From Streptomyces cinnabarinus (GTDB taxonomy: Bacteria; Actinomycetota; Actinomycetes; Streptomycetales; Streptomycetaceae), in NCBI RefSeq assembly GCF_027270315.1, contig NZ_CP114413.1, positions 8,246,001 through 8,310,000 of the forward strand: DNA of 64,000 bases, given 5' to 3'. The position numbers were made by a program, and so were the translations under genes. The notes under the pieces were generated by a model. That model made no database searches. It saw nothing but the letters and a program-made list of their open reading frames with translations, and was not told the origin of the DNA. This document shows positions 34,654 through 43,632 of the stretch, piece by piece (the stretch's first letter is position 1; each line of letters starts with the position of its first letter).

Positions 34654-35574
34654 TCAGTCCCGCAGGAAGAACTGGTGCTGGTCGGAGATGTGCTCGTACT
34701 CCTCCAGCCGGGCCTGCGTACGCTCCGGGTCCGCGTCCGTCATGGCCTGGAGCAGTGCCGCGGCCATCACGCCCGGCGCGGCGTAGGAGTCGAAGACCAG
34801 CCGGGATCCGGTGCCGGTGGCGAAGACGACGTCGGCCGAGTCGGCCACCGGCCCGAGCGCCAGGTCGGTGACGAGCGCGATCCGCAGCCCGGCGCTGCGC
34901 GCCACCCGCACCGCGGTGAGCGTCTCCTGGGCGTGCCGCGGCATCGAGAAGGCCAGCACCCAGGTGCCGCCCGCCTCGCGGGACTGGAGCAGCGCGTCGT
35001 AGGCGACGCTGCCGCCCCGAGTCACCAGGCGGACGTCGGGGTGGATACGGCGGGCGGCGTAGGCGAAGTACTCGGCCAGCGACGCCGAGATGCGCAGGCC
35101 CAGGATGGTCAGCGGGGTCGACCGGGACAGCTCGCGGCCGACGGCGATCAGCTGGTCGGGGTCGCCGAAGTCGCGCCGCAGGTTCTCCAGGTTGTCGATC
35201 TCGGCGTCGACGGCGGCCTGGAGTTCGTTGCTGCTGTTCTCCTCGGCCCCCGGGCCGCCCGCGAGCGCGCCGAGCGCGATGGCCTGGAGCTTTTCCCGCA
35301 GCGCGGGGTAACCGGTGAAGCCGACCGCCGCGGCGAAGCGAGTGACCGAGGGCTGACTGACCCCGACCCGCTCGGCGAGATCGGTGATCGACAGGAAGGC
35401 GGCCTCGGTGATGTTCTCGATCAGGTACTGGGCGATACGGCGCTGCCCCGGGGACAGATGAGGGCCGTCGAAGAGCACTCGGAGCTGGGAAGTCGGGGAA
35501 GCCTCCGCCTCCGGAGCGGTCTTGCCCGAGGTGATCGCGGATGCCTGTGCGCGTGCCTGCTGCGGCGATGGCAC
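34654..35574 (-). CDS. MurR/RpiR-family transcriptional regulator
   Basis: 306 residues from the GTG at 35574. The longer frame starts eight codons upstream, but AAAGGAGG sits seven bases before 35574, which decides the start. An HTH_6 domain (FLSITDLAERVGVSQPSVTR) is followed by a SIS sugar-phosphate-binding domain (LTILGLRISASLAEYFAYAA, then WVLAFSMPRHAQETLTAV). It probably senses a phosphosugar. Its target is not evident from the neighbourhood. Confidence 0.88.
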   Translation of the reverse strand: MPSPQQARAQASAITSGKTAPEAEASPTSQLRVLFDGPHLSPGQRRIAQYLIENITEAAFLSITDLAERVGVSQPSVTRFAAAVGFTGYPALREKLQAIALGALAGGPGAEENSSNELQAAVDAEIDNLENLRRDFGDPDQLIAVGRELSRSTPLTILGLRISASLAEYFAYAARRIHPDVRLVTRGGSVAYDALLQSREAGGTWVLAFSMPRHAQETLTAVRVARSAGLRIALVTDLALGPVADSADVVFATGTGSRLVFDSYAAPGVMAAALLQAMTDADPERTQARLEEYEHISDQHQFFLRD

Positions 35575-35713
35575 CGGTGCGCCTCCTTTGTCTTCCACAG
35601 TGCCTCAACATAGCTCACACACCGTGCTGACCAGGAGCTTGAAAGTGAGCACAGCGGTGGCCGACGTCGCATCCGGGGCCGGTGCCGCGCGTGACCTGGG
35701 GGAGGGATCACAA

Positions 35714-35739
35714 CGATCACCGGCGATAAATGGTGATCG
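35714..35739. terminator. Stem-loop at the 3' end of the GT39-type gene
   Basis: CGATCACC at 35714-35721 and GGTGATCG at 35732-35739 form a perfect 8-bp stem across the stop of the glycosyltransferase gene, probably its terminator or mRNA-protecting hairpin. Confidence 0.45.
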
Positions 35740-37408
35740 AGTGGCCGACCGTATCGATCGGACGGCTGCTGTCGATCAACTCGGCCAGCCGACCGGTCGC
35801 CTTGGCCACCGAGGTGTCCGACACGACCAGCAGCCCATGGACCTCCCGCGCGGGCACCTGCCGCGGATCGGCGGCCTCGATGCCGTAGTGCGACGGCACA
35901 CCGCTGCCCTTGTACACGAGCCAGATCCGCTCGCCCCGGTACCGCTCCTCGCGCAGCCGGTCCGCCAGCCGGCCGAGGTCCTGGCCCCAGTCCACGGCCG
36001 CGTCGTGCAGCCGCAGATGCGTCTTCGCGGGGCCGCCGAACGCCTCGTTGGAGTACGGCAGATAGTAGGGATACGTCCGCAGCGAGCTGACCGCCACGAA
36101 CGTCACCAGCGCCACCAGCGCGACCACCGAGGGCACCTTGAAGCGGCGGCCTCTCTCCACGGCCGGCAGACACCCCGCCGCCACCGCCAGGAACATCGGC
36201 ACGAACACCGCGTACCGCGTCCCGAAATCCCGCGAGCCCTGCATGGCCGCGGCCAGCAGCACGGCCGTGGGGACGAGGAGGTAGGGCGCCGCGGGCCGCA
36301 GCCGTCGTACCGCCAGCACCGTCACGGCGCCCGCCGCCCACAGCGCCAGCATGCCGAGCGGGGTCTTCACCAGCAGCGCGGCCGGGAGGTAGTACCAGAG
36401 CGATCCGGTGTAGAGCCGCCCGAACAGAAAGCCCTGCCACGGGTGGTTCTCGAAGGCGAACTGGACGCGCATCCCGTCCCGGTACGCCTCCGGGAACGGC
36501 AACAGCTCGACGGCCAGGCCCTTCAGCCCGCGCACCACCGGCACCGGCTGCTCCGGCGCCCAGCGCAGCCGCGGATCCACCATCAGGTACGTGACCCAGA
36601 CGACGGCCACCGAGGTCAGCGCCAGCACGGCTGCGCCCGCCGCGGCCCGCCGTAGCGCGATGCCGCGGCCCGGCGCCGGCGTCGCCCGCCACACCGACCA
36701 GGCAGCCAGGCCCATCAGGACCGGCACCGCGGGCAGGGTGGACATCTTCGTCGCCAGGGCCGCCCCGAGCGCCGCCCCGGCGAGCGGGAGGTACAGCCGG
36801 GGGCGCGCGCGGGCCCGCCACAGCAGCCACACCGACGTCAGCAGGAAGCCCGCCGCGGGCACGTCCAGCGTGGCCAGCGAACCGTGCGCGATCAGGTCGG
36901 GGCACAGGCAGTACAGGGCCAGGGCGATCAACCCGCCCGCCGGACCGGCCAGTTCGCGCGCGAAGGCGAACACGACCAGACCGAACAGCAGGGTCAGCAC
37001 GATCACCGGCAGGCGGGCGAACAGCATCAGCCGCCAGGGGTCGTTGCCCGACTCGTACAGCAGATGTCGCCCCACCTGCCCCTGGTCGCCCGCGAACGAG
37101 GCGTCGTAACGGGGATCGGCGAGCGCCACCCCGGCCGCCACGACCAGCTTGCCCAGCGGGGGATGCTCGGGGTTGAGGCGCAGGCTGTGCTCATGGAGGT
37201 AGACGGCGGCCGTGCCCACGTACACGGGCTCGTCGATGGTCGGCGTCTGCCGTACGGCCGTCGTCACCATCGCGACGGCCATCTGGACGAGCAGCAGGAC
37301 GGCGAGGAGGGGGACGAACCAGGGGCGGCGCGCGAGTTCACGCGCGCGTGCCGCGGCGGGGACGTCCGCGGGGACATCGGGGCGGGTGTCTACTTCGCTT
37401 GCCATCAT
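35717..37408 (-). CDS. GT39/ArnT-type membrane glycosyltransferase
   Basis: 563 residues with about ten to twelve membrane segments. The aspartate-glutamate pair of GT-C enzymes lies in the first outside loop (TPTIDEPVYVG). The C-terminal soluble region includes RIWLVYKGSGVPSHYGIEAA. Such enzymes move a sugar or mannose from a lipid phosphate donor to proteins or lipids on the outer face. The acceptor is unknown. It starts with two ATG codons in a row (37408 or 37405). Confidence 0.8.
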   Translation of the reverse strand: MMASEVDTRPDVPADVPAAARARELARRPWFVPLLAVLLLVQMAVAMVTTAVRQTPTIDEPVYVGTAAVYLHEHSLRLNPEHPPLGKLVVAAGVALADPRYDASFAGDQGQVGRHLLYESGNDPWRLMLFARLPVIVLTLLFGLVVFAFARELAGPAGGLIALALYCLCPDLIAHGSLATLDVPAAGFLLTSVWLLWRARARPRLYLPLAGAALGAALATKMSTLPAVPVLMGLAAWSVWRATPAPGRGIALRRAAAGAAVLALTSVAVVWVTYLMVDPRLRWAPEQPVPVVRGLKGLAVELLPFPEAYRDGMRVQFAFENHPWQGFLFGRLYTGSLWYYLPAALLVKTPLGMLALWAAGAVTVLAVRRLRPAAPYLLVPTAVLLAAAMQGSRDFGTRYAVFVPMFLAVAAGCLPAVERGRRFKVPSVVALVALVTFVAVSSLRTYPYYLPYSNEAFGGPAKTHLRLHDAAVDWGQDLGRLADRLREERYRGERIWLVYKGSGVPSHYGIEAADPRQVPAREVHGLLVVSDTSVAKATGRLAELIDSSRPIDTVGHSITIYRR

Positions 37409-37497
37409 CCGCCCCGCGATGTCACCGGCCGCACGATGGCGGGAGGGGTGCTGCGCCTCATGCGCCTACTGTGCACCAGCTCCCGCCACCAGCGGCG

Positions 37498-39426
37498 TCA
37501 CCGCTTCAGGAGTCGTACCGACAGACCCTCCGCCGTGTACACGGGTACGGCCCGCAGCCGGTCGGAGTTCAGCTCGATCCGGTCGAACCGGCCGCGCAGC
37601 GCCGCCGCGTGCAGCACCGGCACCGTGCTGCCCACGGCCGGCGGCCGCTCGGCGTCCAGGTGCAGCGCGAGCACCCCGCCCCGCTCCAGACGGGCGCGCC
37701 GCTTCACCCACAGGGCGGGCCCGCGCCCGGCGCGCAGCGTCGTCTCCAGCGTGCCGGAGTCCTGGACGTAGCCGCCCTCGACGCGCGTCGTGGAGGCCAC
37801 GCGCAGCGTTGCGCCGGCCGCCACCCGGACATCCCCGCGCCCCAGGGCTCGGGACGAGGCGGCGACCAGGGCGCCGCCCTCCACCACCGTGCCGGCGTAG
37901 CGGTTGCCGCCCGTGAGTGTGAGCGTGCCGGTGCCGCGCTTGGTCAGGGAGCCGTCGCCGACGATGTCGTTGCGCCAGCTGTCGGCCGCGTGGAAGCCGC
38001 CCGCCGCCGCGTCCAGCGTGACCGTGACGTCGGTGTCGAAGGCGCCGTAGCCGTCCGCCGCGGCGAACAGGTCCAGCCGTCCCCACTGCTCGAAGCCGTC
38101 GAGCAGGACGTACCCGGAGGGCAGCGCGGTGCTGCGAAGCACCGCGCGCCGCTGCGCCGCGTCCAGATAGGGCAGCCGCGTCTCCAGCAGCACCTCGGCG
38201 CCCTTCGGCACGGTCAGCGGGAGGTCACGGCCGCGCCGCGGAAGGATGTACGTCAGACGCGGGCGTACGGAGCGGGCGTTGGACTCCCGGTCGGCGTACG
38301 GGTCGGTGTCGGCGCCGGCCGAGTGGGCGTAGGCGTGGAGCTCCTCCCCGCCGGTCCGTGCCTGGAAGTAGGCCAGCGCCTGGGCGCGGGCCGCGGCCTT
38401 CAGCTCCGCGTTCGAGGGGTCGGCGAGGGCGGCCGCCGCGAGCGCCGTCGCCATCACCCGGCCGCCGATGACATCGACGGGGGAGTGCATACCGGCCACG
38501 ATCCGGGTGTCGGCCAGCGCGAAGGCGTGCGTGACCAGCTCCTGGAAGCGCTCGGGGACGGCGTACGCGAACGCCAGACCGGCCAGGTGCAGGGCGTTGG
38601 TGTGGCCGCTGGGGAAGCCGCCGTCCTCGGCCGGGTTGGTGCTGCGCTGGCGCAGCAGCTGCGGGGCGACCACGACCTCGGAGTCGTACACCGGGTAGCC
38701 GAGCTCGTCCTTGCGGCCGGTGTCGACGATCTCGCTGTTCTCGTTCATCCGCCACGGACGCGGGTACTGGTAGGCGAACTTGGCCGGATTGCCGGAGGCG
38801 AACGGGCCGCGCACGGTGTCCACCAACTGGGCCACCTTGCCCAGCTCCGAGCTCTGCGAGCCCGCGCCGAGGGCCGATCCGGCCGGGGCGTCGGCGGGCA
38901 CGGCGTCGCTGACGGTGGTGGCCGGGGTGCCGTCGGGAGCGCCGGTGATCGAGGTGACCGCCTTGGCGCCGGTCCGGTACAGGTCGGCGAGCGGGCCCAG
39001 CGCGGCGATCATCGCGTAGCTCTGGTGCTGGCGGTCGACGACGAACGCCTGCTTCGCCTGCTCCTCGGTCCGCGTGGTCGTGACGCGCACGCAGTGGCGG
39101 ACGTTGGCGCGCAGCACCTCCGGCAGCAGCGGGGTGCCGGTGTTCCAGGCGTCGCCGGTCCGCCACACCTCGGCGAAGCCGCCGAGGATCCGGACCACCG
39201 CGTTGGTCTCCGGGGTGAGGTTCGCGACGACGTTGGTCCGGTAGTCGTCGACGAACGCGGCGGCACCGGCGGCGGCCTTGGCGTCCGCGGCGGCCAGCCA
39301 GGTCACGAAGGTGGGGGCGGCCAGCACCCCGGCCGAGGCGCCCAGGGAGGTCCTGAGGAAACCCCTTCGGTTCAGGGCGACTTCACTGACCGGCGCGTGC
39401 GACCGGTTCCCGGCGGTGGACGGCAT
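37498..39426 (-). CDS. Secreted PAP2/vanadium-haloperoxidase-type phosphatase with autotransporter-like repeats
   Basis: 642 residues from the ATG at 39426, with GAGAGG upstream. A Tat signal (NRRGFLRTSLGASAGVL) indicates folded export. The PAP2 motifs are present: YQYPRPWRM, PSGHTNALH and DTRIVAGMHSPVDVIGGR. About residue 500 onward is a beta-strand region with autotransporter-associated repeat features (LTKRGTGTLTLTGGNRYAG, then VVEGGALVAASSRALGRG). This is an odd combination for a Gram-positive organism. Whether the activity is phosphatase or haloperoxidase cannot be decided from the sequence. Confidence 0.85.
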   Translation of the reverse strand: MPSTAGNRSHAPVSEVALNRRGFLRTSLGASAGVLAAPTFVTWLAAADAKAAAGAAAFVDDYRTNVVANLTPETNAVVRILGGFAEVWRTGDAWNTGTPLLPEVLRANVRHCVRVTTTRTEEQAKQAFVVDRQHQSYAMIAALGPLADLYRTGAKAVTSITGAPDGTPATTVSDAVPADAPAGSALGAGSQSSELGKVAQLVDTVRGPFASGNPAKFAYQYPRPWRMNENSEIVDTGRKDELGYPVYDSEVVVAPQLLRQRSTNPAEDGGFPSGHTNALHLAGLAFAYAVPERFQELVTHAFALADTRIVAGMHSPVDVIGGRVMATALAAAALADPSNAELKAAARAQALAYFQARTGGEELHAYAHSAGADTDPYADRESNARSVRPRLTYILPRRGRDLPLTVPKGAEVLLETRLPYLDAAQRRAVLRSTALPSGYVLLDGFEQWGRLDLFAAADGYGAFDTDVTVTLDAAAGGFHAADSWRNDIVGDGSLTKRGTGTLTLTGGNRYAGTVVEGGALVAASSRALGRGDVRVAAGATLRVASTTRVEGGYVQDSGTLETTLRAGRGPALWVKRRARLERGGVLALHLDAERPPAVGSTVPVLHAAALRGRFDRIELNSDRLRAVPVYTAEGLSVRLLKR

Positions 39427-39557
39427 GCGAACTGCCTCTCTTGAGCTCTTCGGCCGTACGGCCGGGGGAGGGGATCGAAGTGATCGACTCGACTCGATTG
39501 AGCGAAGATTCACGGCGAGTTGTGTCGGGCGCCGGATCGGTCGGCGACCGGACGGTG

Positions 39558-40466
39558 TCAGAGAAGTGAACTAGAAAGCGCTATCGCGCCCAGTACCGGT
39601 GGAACTCGCAGGGGCGCGGGGCATGCGTGGGGAACGCTTTCCGTCAGCGCGGCCACGAAGGCGTCGTACAGGGCGGGTTGGGCGAGGATCGTGCCGCCCG
39701 CGACCACCACGTCGTCGACGGGGACCCCGCGTGAGGCGAGCCGGGCCACCAGCCCCGCCAGCGACCGGCCGCCCTCGGCGACCACGGCACGGGCGAGCGC
39801 GGAACCGGCCTCGGCCGCCGCGAACACCACCGGCGCGTGACCGCCCCAGTCCGCGGAGACATCCTGGGCGGACTCCAACGCGGCGCCCAGCGCGGGCACT
39901 TCGGCAACCTCGAAGGCGGCGACAAGTCCCTCGGCCAGCGCGTCGGGGGTGTCGCCGCGATCGTGCGCCGCCCAGACGGCCCGTACGGCCTCCCGGACCA
40001 GACCGGCCGAGCCGCCCTCGTCGCCGAGGACCGCGCCCCAGCCGCCGACCTGGAGCGGGCTGCCGTCGGGCAGCCGTCCGACGGCGACCGAACCGGTGCC
40101 CGCGACCAGGCCGACACCCTTGTCCAGACCGGCGGCGGGCACCAGCAGTTCCGCGTCGCCCACGACCAGTGCCGGGGCGTCGAAGTGCAGTTGCAGCGCG
40201 GTGCGGATCTGCGCGCACTGGCGTGGGGTCTCACAGGCGTGTCCGCCGACCGCCACGGCCGCCGGGCGGCTGCCCCGCGGCAGGGACTCGGCGACCAGCG
40301 CGGCGAGCCAGCCGGCCGCGGCCACCGGATCGTGCGGCCGCCAGCCGGTACTGGCCCGGACCCGGTCGGCGATCAGGTCCGGGCCCGCGACCGCACGCAG
40401 ATGCGTCTTGGTGCCGCCCACGTCGATACCGACCACGAGCGGGGCCGGAAGAGAAACGTCCTGCAC
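39558..40466 (-). CDS. N-acetylglucosamine-kinase-like BadF/BadG ATPase
   Basis: 302 residues from the GTG at 40466. ATP-binding fold motifs are complete: VVGIDVGGTKTHLRAV (phosphate 1), VGLVAGTGSVAVG (phosphate 2) and the adenosine segment VDDVVVAGGTILAQPALYDA. GDEGGSAGLVREAVRAVW is typical of eukaryotic-type GlcNAc kinases. It probably phosphorylates an imported amino sugar. It is divergent from the ROK regulator and ABC genes of cluster 3. Confidence 0.85.
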   Translation of the reverse strand: MQDVSLPAPLVVGIDVGGTKTHLRAVAGPDLIADRVRASTGWRPHDPVAAAGWLAALVAESLPRGSRPAAVAVGGHACETPRQCAQIRTALQLHFDAPALVVGDAELLVPAAGLDKGVGLVAGTGSVAVGRLPDGSPLQVGGWGAVLGDEGGSAGLVREAVRAVWAAHDRGDTPDALAEGLVAAFEVAEVPALGAALESAQDVSADWGGHAPVVFAAAEAGSALARAVVAEGGRSLAGLVARLASRGVPVDDVVVAGGTILAQPALYDAFVAALTESVPHACPAPLRVPPVLGAIALSSSLL

Positions 40467-40779
40467 GGAATCTCTTTCGTCGATGCAGTCGATGCAGTCG
40501 AGCCGTTCGAAACACTCGAAACGCTCGAAGCGTGCGCTGCGTTCGTCTGCGACGGCGGGCGAACCGTGGCTGGACAGGAAGTCGGGAAGCCTCGGGACAG
40601 GCTTCTGAGGAGTGCGGCAGGCGAGTGCCGCCGGAGTTCGTTAGGAAGTTAACTAACGAAGTAGGGTGCGTCAAGAGGCGCGGAAATCCCGGTGCCGATT
40701 GCCCGATCACCCGACGCCGAACGATCCTTGCGGCCGGACGTACGAAGACCGGACGGCCACAGCACGACCTGGGGAGACC
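40467..40779. other. 313-base divergent region between kinase and ROK genes
   Basis: Contains repeats GATGCAGTC (two copies, about 40480-40499) and TCGAAAC-like units (three copies, about 40505-40535), plus the operator at 40639-40658. No gene is supported here. Confidence 0.5.
40639..40658. promoter_or_regulatory. Possible ROK operator
   Basis: CGTTAG at 40639-40644 and CTAACG at 40653-40658 are inverted around GAAGTTAA, with AGTTAACT at the core. It lies in the divergent control region and resembles other ROK operators built on GTTAAC-type centres. Confidence 0.5.
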
Positions 40780-41901
40780 ATGGACCTGAGCGAGAGCGCG
40801 CGTGCGGTGTTCGCCGTGCTGGCCGGGGCGAGCGCCGCCACCCGTCCCCGGCTCGCGGCCGATGCGGGACTGTCGAAACCGACCGTGTCCTCCGCCGTCG
40901 CCGAGTTGGAGGCCGTCGGCCTCGCGGCGCACTCCGGCACCGCCGCCGGCGCCACCGGCCGCTCCGCCGCCGTCTACCGGCTGGGCGCCGCCGCCGGCTC
41001 CGTCCTCGCCGTCGACCTCGGCCCCGACCGGACCCGGGTGCGCGGCTGCGCCCTCGACGGCACCCTGCTCGCCGAGGGCGACGGCCCCCGGGCCGAGGCC
41101 GCCGGCACCGTCCGCACGGTCCTCGCCGCGCTGCCCGCCGACGCGCCGCTGCGCACCGTCGTCGTAGCCGTGGGCGATGTGACCACCCGCGACCGGCACG
41201 GCACCGGCATGCGGCCCGCGACCGCCAAGGCCGGACCCGTCTACGACGCCATGGCCGTCGCGCTGCCGCCGGGCGTCCCCGTCCACCTGGAGAACAACGT
41301 CAACTGCGCGGCCCTCGCCGAACTGCACGAGGGCGCGGCGCTCGGCCGGGACACCTTCGGCTATCTGCGCATCGGCGTCGGCATCGGTCTCGGCGTCGTC
41401 ATCGGCGGCCGTGTGCTGCGCGGCGCGAACGGCGCCGCCGGTGAGGTGGCGCGCCTGCCCTACCCCTGGGACGAGGGCCGCGAGCCGCGCCGCGAGGCTC
41501 TGGAGGAGCACATCGGCGTGGGGTCCCTGCTGCGGCGTACGGCCGAGGCGTGGCGGGACGCCGACGGGCCCTGTCCGCGGACCGCCGAGGGGCTCTTCGC
41601 GCTCGCCGACGAGGGGCACGCCACCGCCGCCGCGGTGGTCGCCCGGCACGCCGCCGACATCGGCCGGCTCGCCGCCGCGGTCTCCGCCGTACTGGATCCG
41701 GGCCTGATCGTGCTCGGCGGCGCCGTCGGCGCCCACCCGCAGCTCCTGCCCGGTGTCCGCGCGGCGCTCGCCGAGCTGAGCTGGCCCACCGACGTGGTCA
41801 GCAGCGCCCTCGGCGACAACGGCACCGTCGTCGGGGCCACCCGGCTCGCGGTGGCCCGCGGAATCCAAACCGTGACCGGCGGGGACCCGGGCAGGCATTG
41901 A
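40780..41901 (+). CDS. ROK-family transcriptional regulator (cluster 3)
   Basis: 373 residues from the ATG at 40780, preceded by GGGGAG; the open frame upstream is not coding. An N-terminal winged helix (RPRLAADAGLSKPTVSSAVA) precedes a ROK domain (VLAVDLGPDRTRVRGCALDG; GYLRIGVGIGLGVVIGGRVL). The cysteine zinc motif of sugar kinases is missing (GEVARLPYPWDEGREPRREA in its place), as in most ROK regulators. It probably controls the kinase and the importer of cluster 3. Confidence 0.85.
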   Translation: MDLSESARAVFAVLAGASAATRPRLAADAGLSKPTVSSAVAELEAVGLAAHSGTAAGATGRSAAVYRLGAAAGSVLAVDLGPDRTRVRGCALDGTLLAEGDGPRAEAAGTVRTVLAALPADAPLRTVVVAVGDVTTRDRHGTGMRPATAKAGPVYDAMAVALPPGVPVHLENNVNCAALAELHEGAALGRDTFGYLRIGVGIGLGVVIGGRVLRGANGAAGEVARLPYPWDEGREPRREALEEHIGVGSLLRRTAEAWRDADGPCPRTAEGLFALADEGHATAAAVVARHAADIGRLAAAVSAVLDPGLIVLGGAVGAHPQLLPGVRAALAELSWPTDVVSSALGDNGTVVGATRLAVARGIQTVTGGDPGRH

Positions 41902-41942
41902 CGGACTCCGGCCGCTTCTGCCAATGTCCGGACAAGCGCTTT

Positions 41943-41966
41943 CTGAACCGGCGGGACCCGGTTCAG
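41943..41966. terminator. 9-bp stem-loop downstream of the ROK gene
   Basis: CTGAACCGG at 41943-41951 and CCGGTTCAG at 41958-41966 form a perfect stem with a 6-base loop. It is next to GACAAGCGCTTTC (41931-41943), which could be an operator. It may be a terminator or part of the control region of the importer. Confidence 0.4.
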
Positions 41967-42169
41967 GGCGGGGCATCGAGCCGTACGACGTACGGCGAGC
42001 CGGACGAGGGCGTGCTCGTCCGGACACGGCAGGGACGACGGCCGTGCACCCCCGCCCGTCAGGGCCGCGCGACCGGGCGAGGTCGCGGCAATCCGGAAGG
42101 CGCCATCCACAAGGATCCCGAGCCGCATCGGCCGGCGGGCATCCGTCACGCACATCCAGGGAGGACCCG

Positions 42170-43501
42170 GTGGGTCACCAGATCTCGCGCAGAACCCTCT
42201 TCCGCACCGCGAGCGGCCTCGCCGTCGCCGGTACCCTCGGCAGCGCCCTGAGCGCCTGCGGCGGCGGCACCGGCGCCGGCAGCACCAGCAGCGACCTGAC
42301 CATGATCTGGTGGGGCAGCGACGACCGGCACGCGGCGTACAAGAAGGCGCTGGCCTCCTTCCAGAAGTCGAACCCGAAGATCAAGATCCGGGAGACGTAC
42401 TCCGGCTACGACGGGTACTTCGACAAGTTCAACACCAACATCGCCGGCGGCAGCGCCCCCGACCTGCTCCAGATGGACACCGCGCTGGTCGCCCAGTACG
42501 CGCGCAAGGGCGTGCTCGCCCCGCTCGACTCCTACGTCGGCAAGGCGCTCGACCTCACCGGCTTCTCCAAGACCCTGCTCGCCGCGGGCACCGTCGACGG
42601 CAAGCTCTACGGCGTCCCCTCCGGCATCGGCGTCAACCAGCTCACCGTCAACCGCAGCGCCCTGGAGGAGCTCGGCCTGGAGCTGCCCGACCGCGAGTGG
42701 ACCTGGGCCGACCTCAAGGCGATCTCCACCCAGGTCTACAAGAAGAGCGGCGGCAAGACCTACGGCGTCGACGACGGCGGTGGCGGGACCCTCCAGGCCT
42801 TCGAGGTCTTCGCCCGCGAGCACGGCGAGACGTTCTTCTCCGACGACGGCAAGAAGCTCGGGTTCACCTCCGAGACGCTGCAGGAGTGGTGGGAGTACTG
42901 GGCGGACATGCGCAAGGCGAACGCCTCCCCGCCGCCCGCGATCACCTCCGCCGCGCACAACGACCTCACCAAGAACGCGGTCGTCATCGGCAAGGCCCTG
43001 TTCACCTTCGACTCCGGTGTCTACGGCGCGGGCGGCTCCATCACCGACGCGCAGCTGGACTTCCTGCCCACCCCGCAGGGCGACTTCTCGGGCGCCCGCG
43101 AGGGCAACTTCGTCAACGGTGGTGTGCTGCTCAGCGCGACCAAGGCGAGCAAGAAGGTCGCCGACTCGGTGAAGATCATGGACTTCTTCGCGCAGGACGA
43201 GACCGCGATCAAGGACATGCAGCTGCTGCGGGGTATCCCGCCGACGGAGAAGGCCCGCGGCCTGATCGCCTCGGGGCTGACCGAGACGGACAAGCTGAAC
43301 ATGGAGAACGCGGACTACATCGCGCAGCGGGTGTCCAAGGCGAGCAATGCGCTGCCGGCGCCGGTGCCGCCGCCGCAGGGGGCTGATCAGATCTGGGATC
43401 TGTTGTTCCAGTCCAATCTGGCGGTCGCCTTTGGCAAGAAGTCGATCAAGGCTCAGCTCGGGGAGTTCTTTGATCAGGCTTCGGGGATTTTGGGCGGATA
43501 G
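42170..43501 (+). CDS. Sugar ABC transporter substrate-binding protein, Tat lipoprotein (cluster 3)
   Basis: 443 residues from the GTG at 42170, with AGGGAGG upstream; the longer frame is not supported. The signal has a Tat-like RRTLFR motif and ends in LSAC, a lipobox. Binding-protein features include LTMIWWGSDDRHAAYKKALA and ALFTFDSGVYGAGGSIT. Together with the GlcNAc-kinase-like gene it suggests import of an amino-sugar-containing oligosaccharide. Confidence 0.87.
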   Translation: MGHQISRRTLFRTASGLAVAGTLGSALSACGGGTGAGSTSSDLTMIWWGSDDRHAAYKKALASFQKSNPKIKIRETYSGYDGYFDKFNTNIAGGSAPDLLQMDTALVAQYARKGVLAPLDSYVGKALDLTGFSKTLLAAGTVDGKLYGVPSGIGVNQLTVNRSALEELGLELPDREWTWADLKAISTQVYKKSGGKTYGVDDGGGGTLQAFEVFAREHGETFFSDDGKKLGFTSETLQEWWEYWADMRKANASPPPAITSAAHNDLTKNAVVIGKALFTFDSGVYGAGGSITDAQLDFLPTPQGDFSGAREGNFVNGGVLLSATKASKKVADSVKIMDFFAQDETAIKDMQLLRGIPPTEKARGLIASGLTETDKLNMENADYIAQRVSKASNALPAPVPPPQGADQIWDLLFQSNLAVAFGKKSIKAQLGEFFDQASGILGG

Positions 43502-43539
43502 GCGCTACTGGGGCTGCCGCGACAGGTCGGCCGGCGGGT

Positions 43540-43583
43540 GCTCGTTCGTCGTGGCTTGTCGCGCAGTCCCCCGCGCCCCTTAG
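43540..43583. repeat. Degenerate copy of a common Streptomyces intergenic repeat
   Basis: The segment with CTCGTTCGTCGTGGCTTGTC followed by GCGCAGTCCCCCGCGCCCCT looks like a copy of a sequence I recall as very frequent between Streptomyces genes. It lies between the binding-protein and permease genes, where a processing or attenuation site could uncouple their expression. Confidence 0.45.
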
Positions 43584-43632
43584 GGAGTGCGGCAGCTGCA
43601 TCTTTTGAGTCACCGGGAGTTGGGTCAGGGAG

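Noticed and set aside
35750..35760. CGTATCGATCG resembling the cluster 2 operator
   Set aside because: It lies inside the 3' coding end of the GT39-type gene and lacks the outer arms; probably chance.
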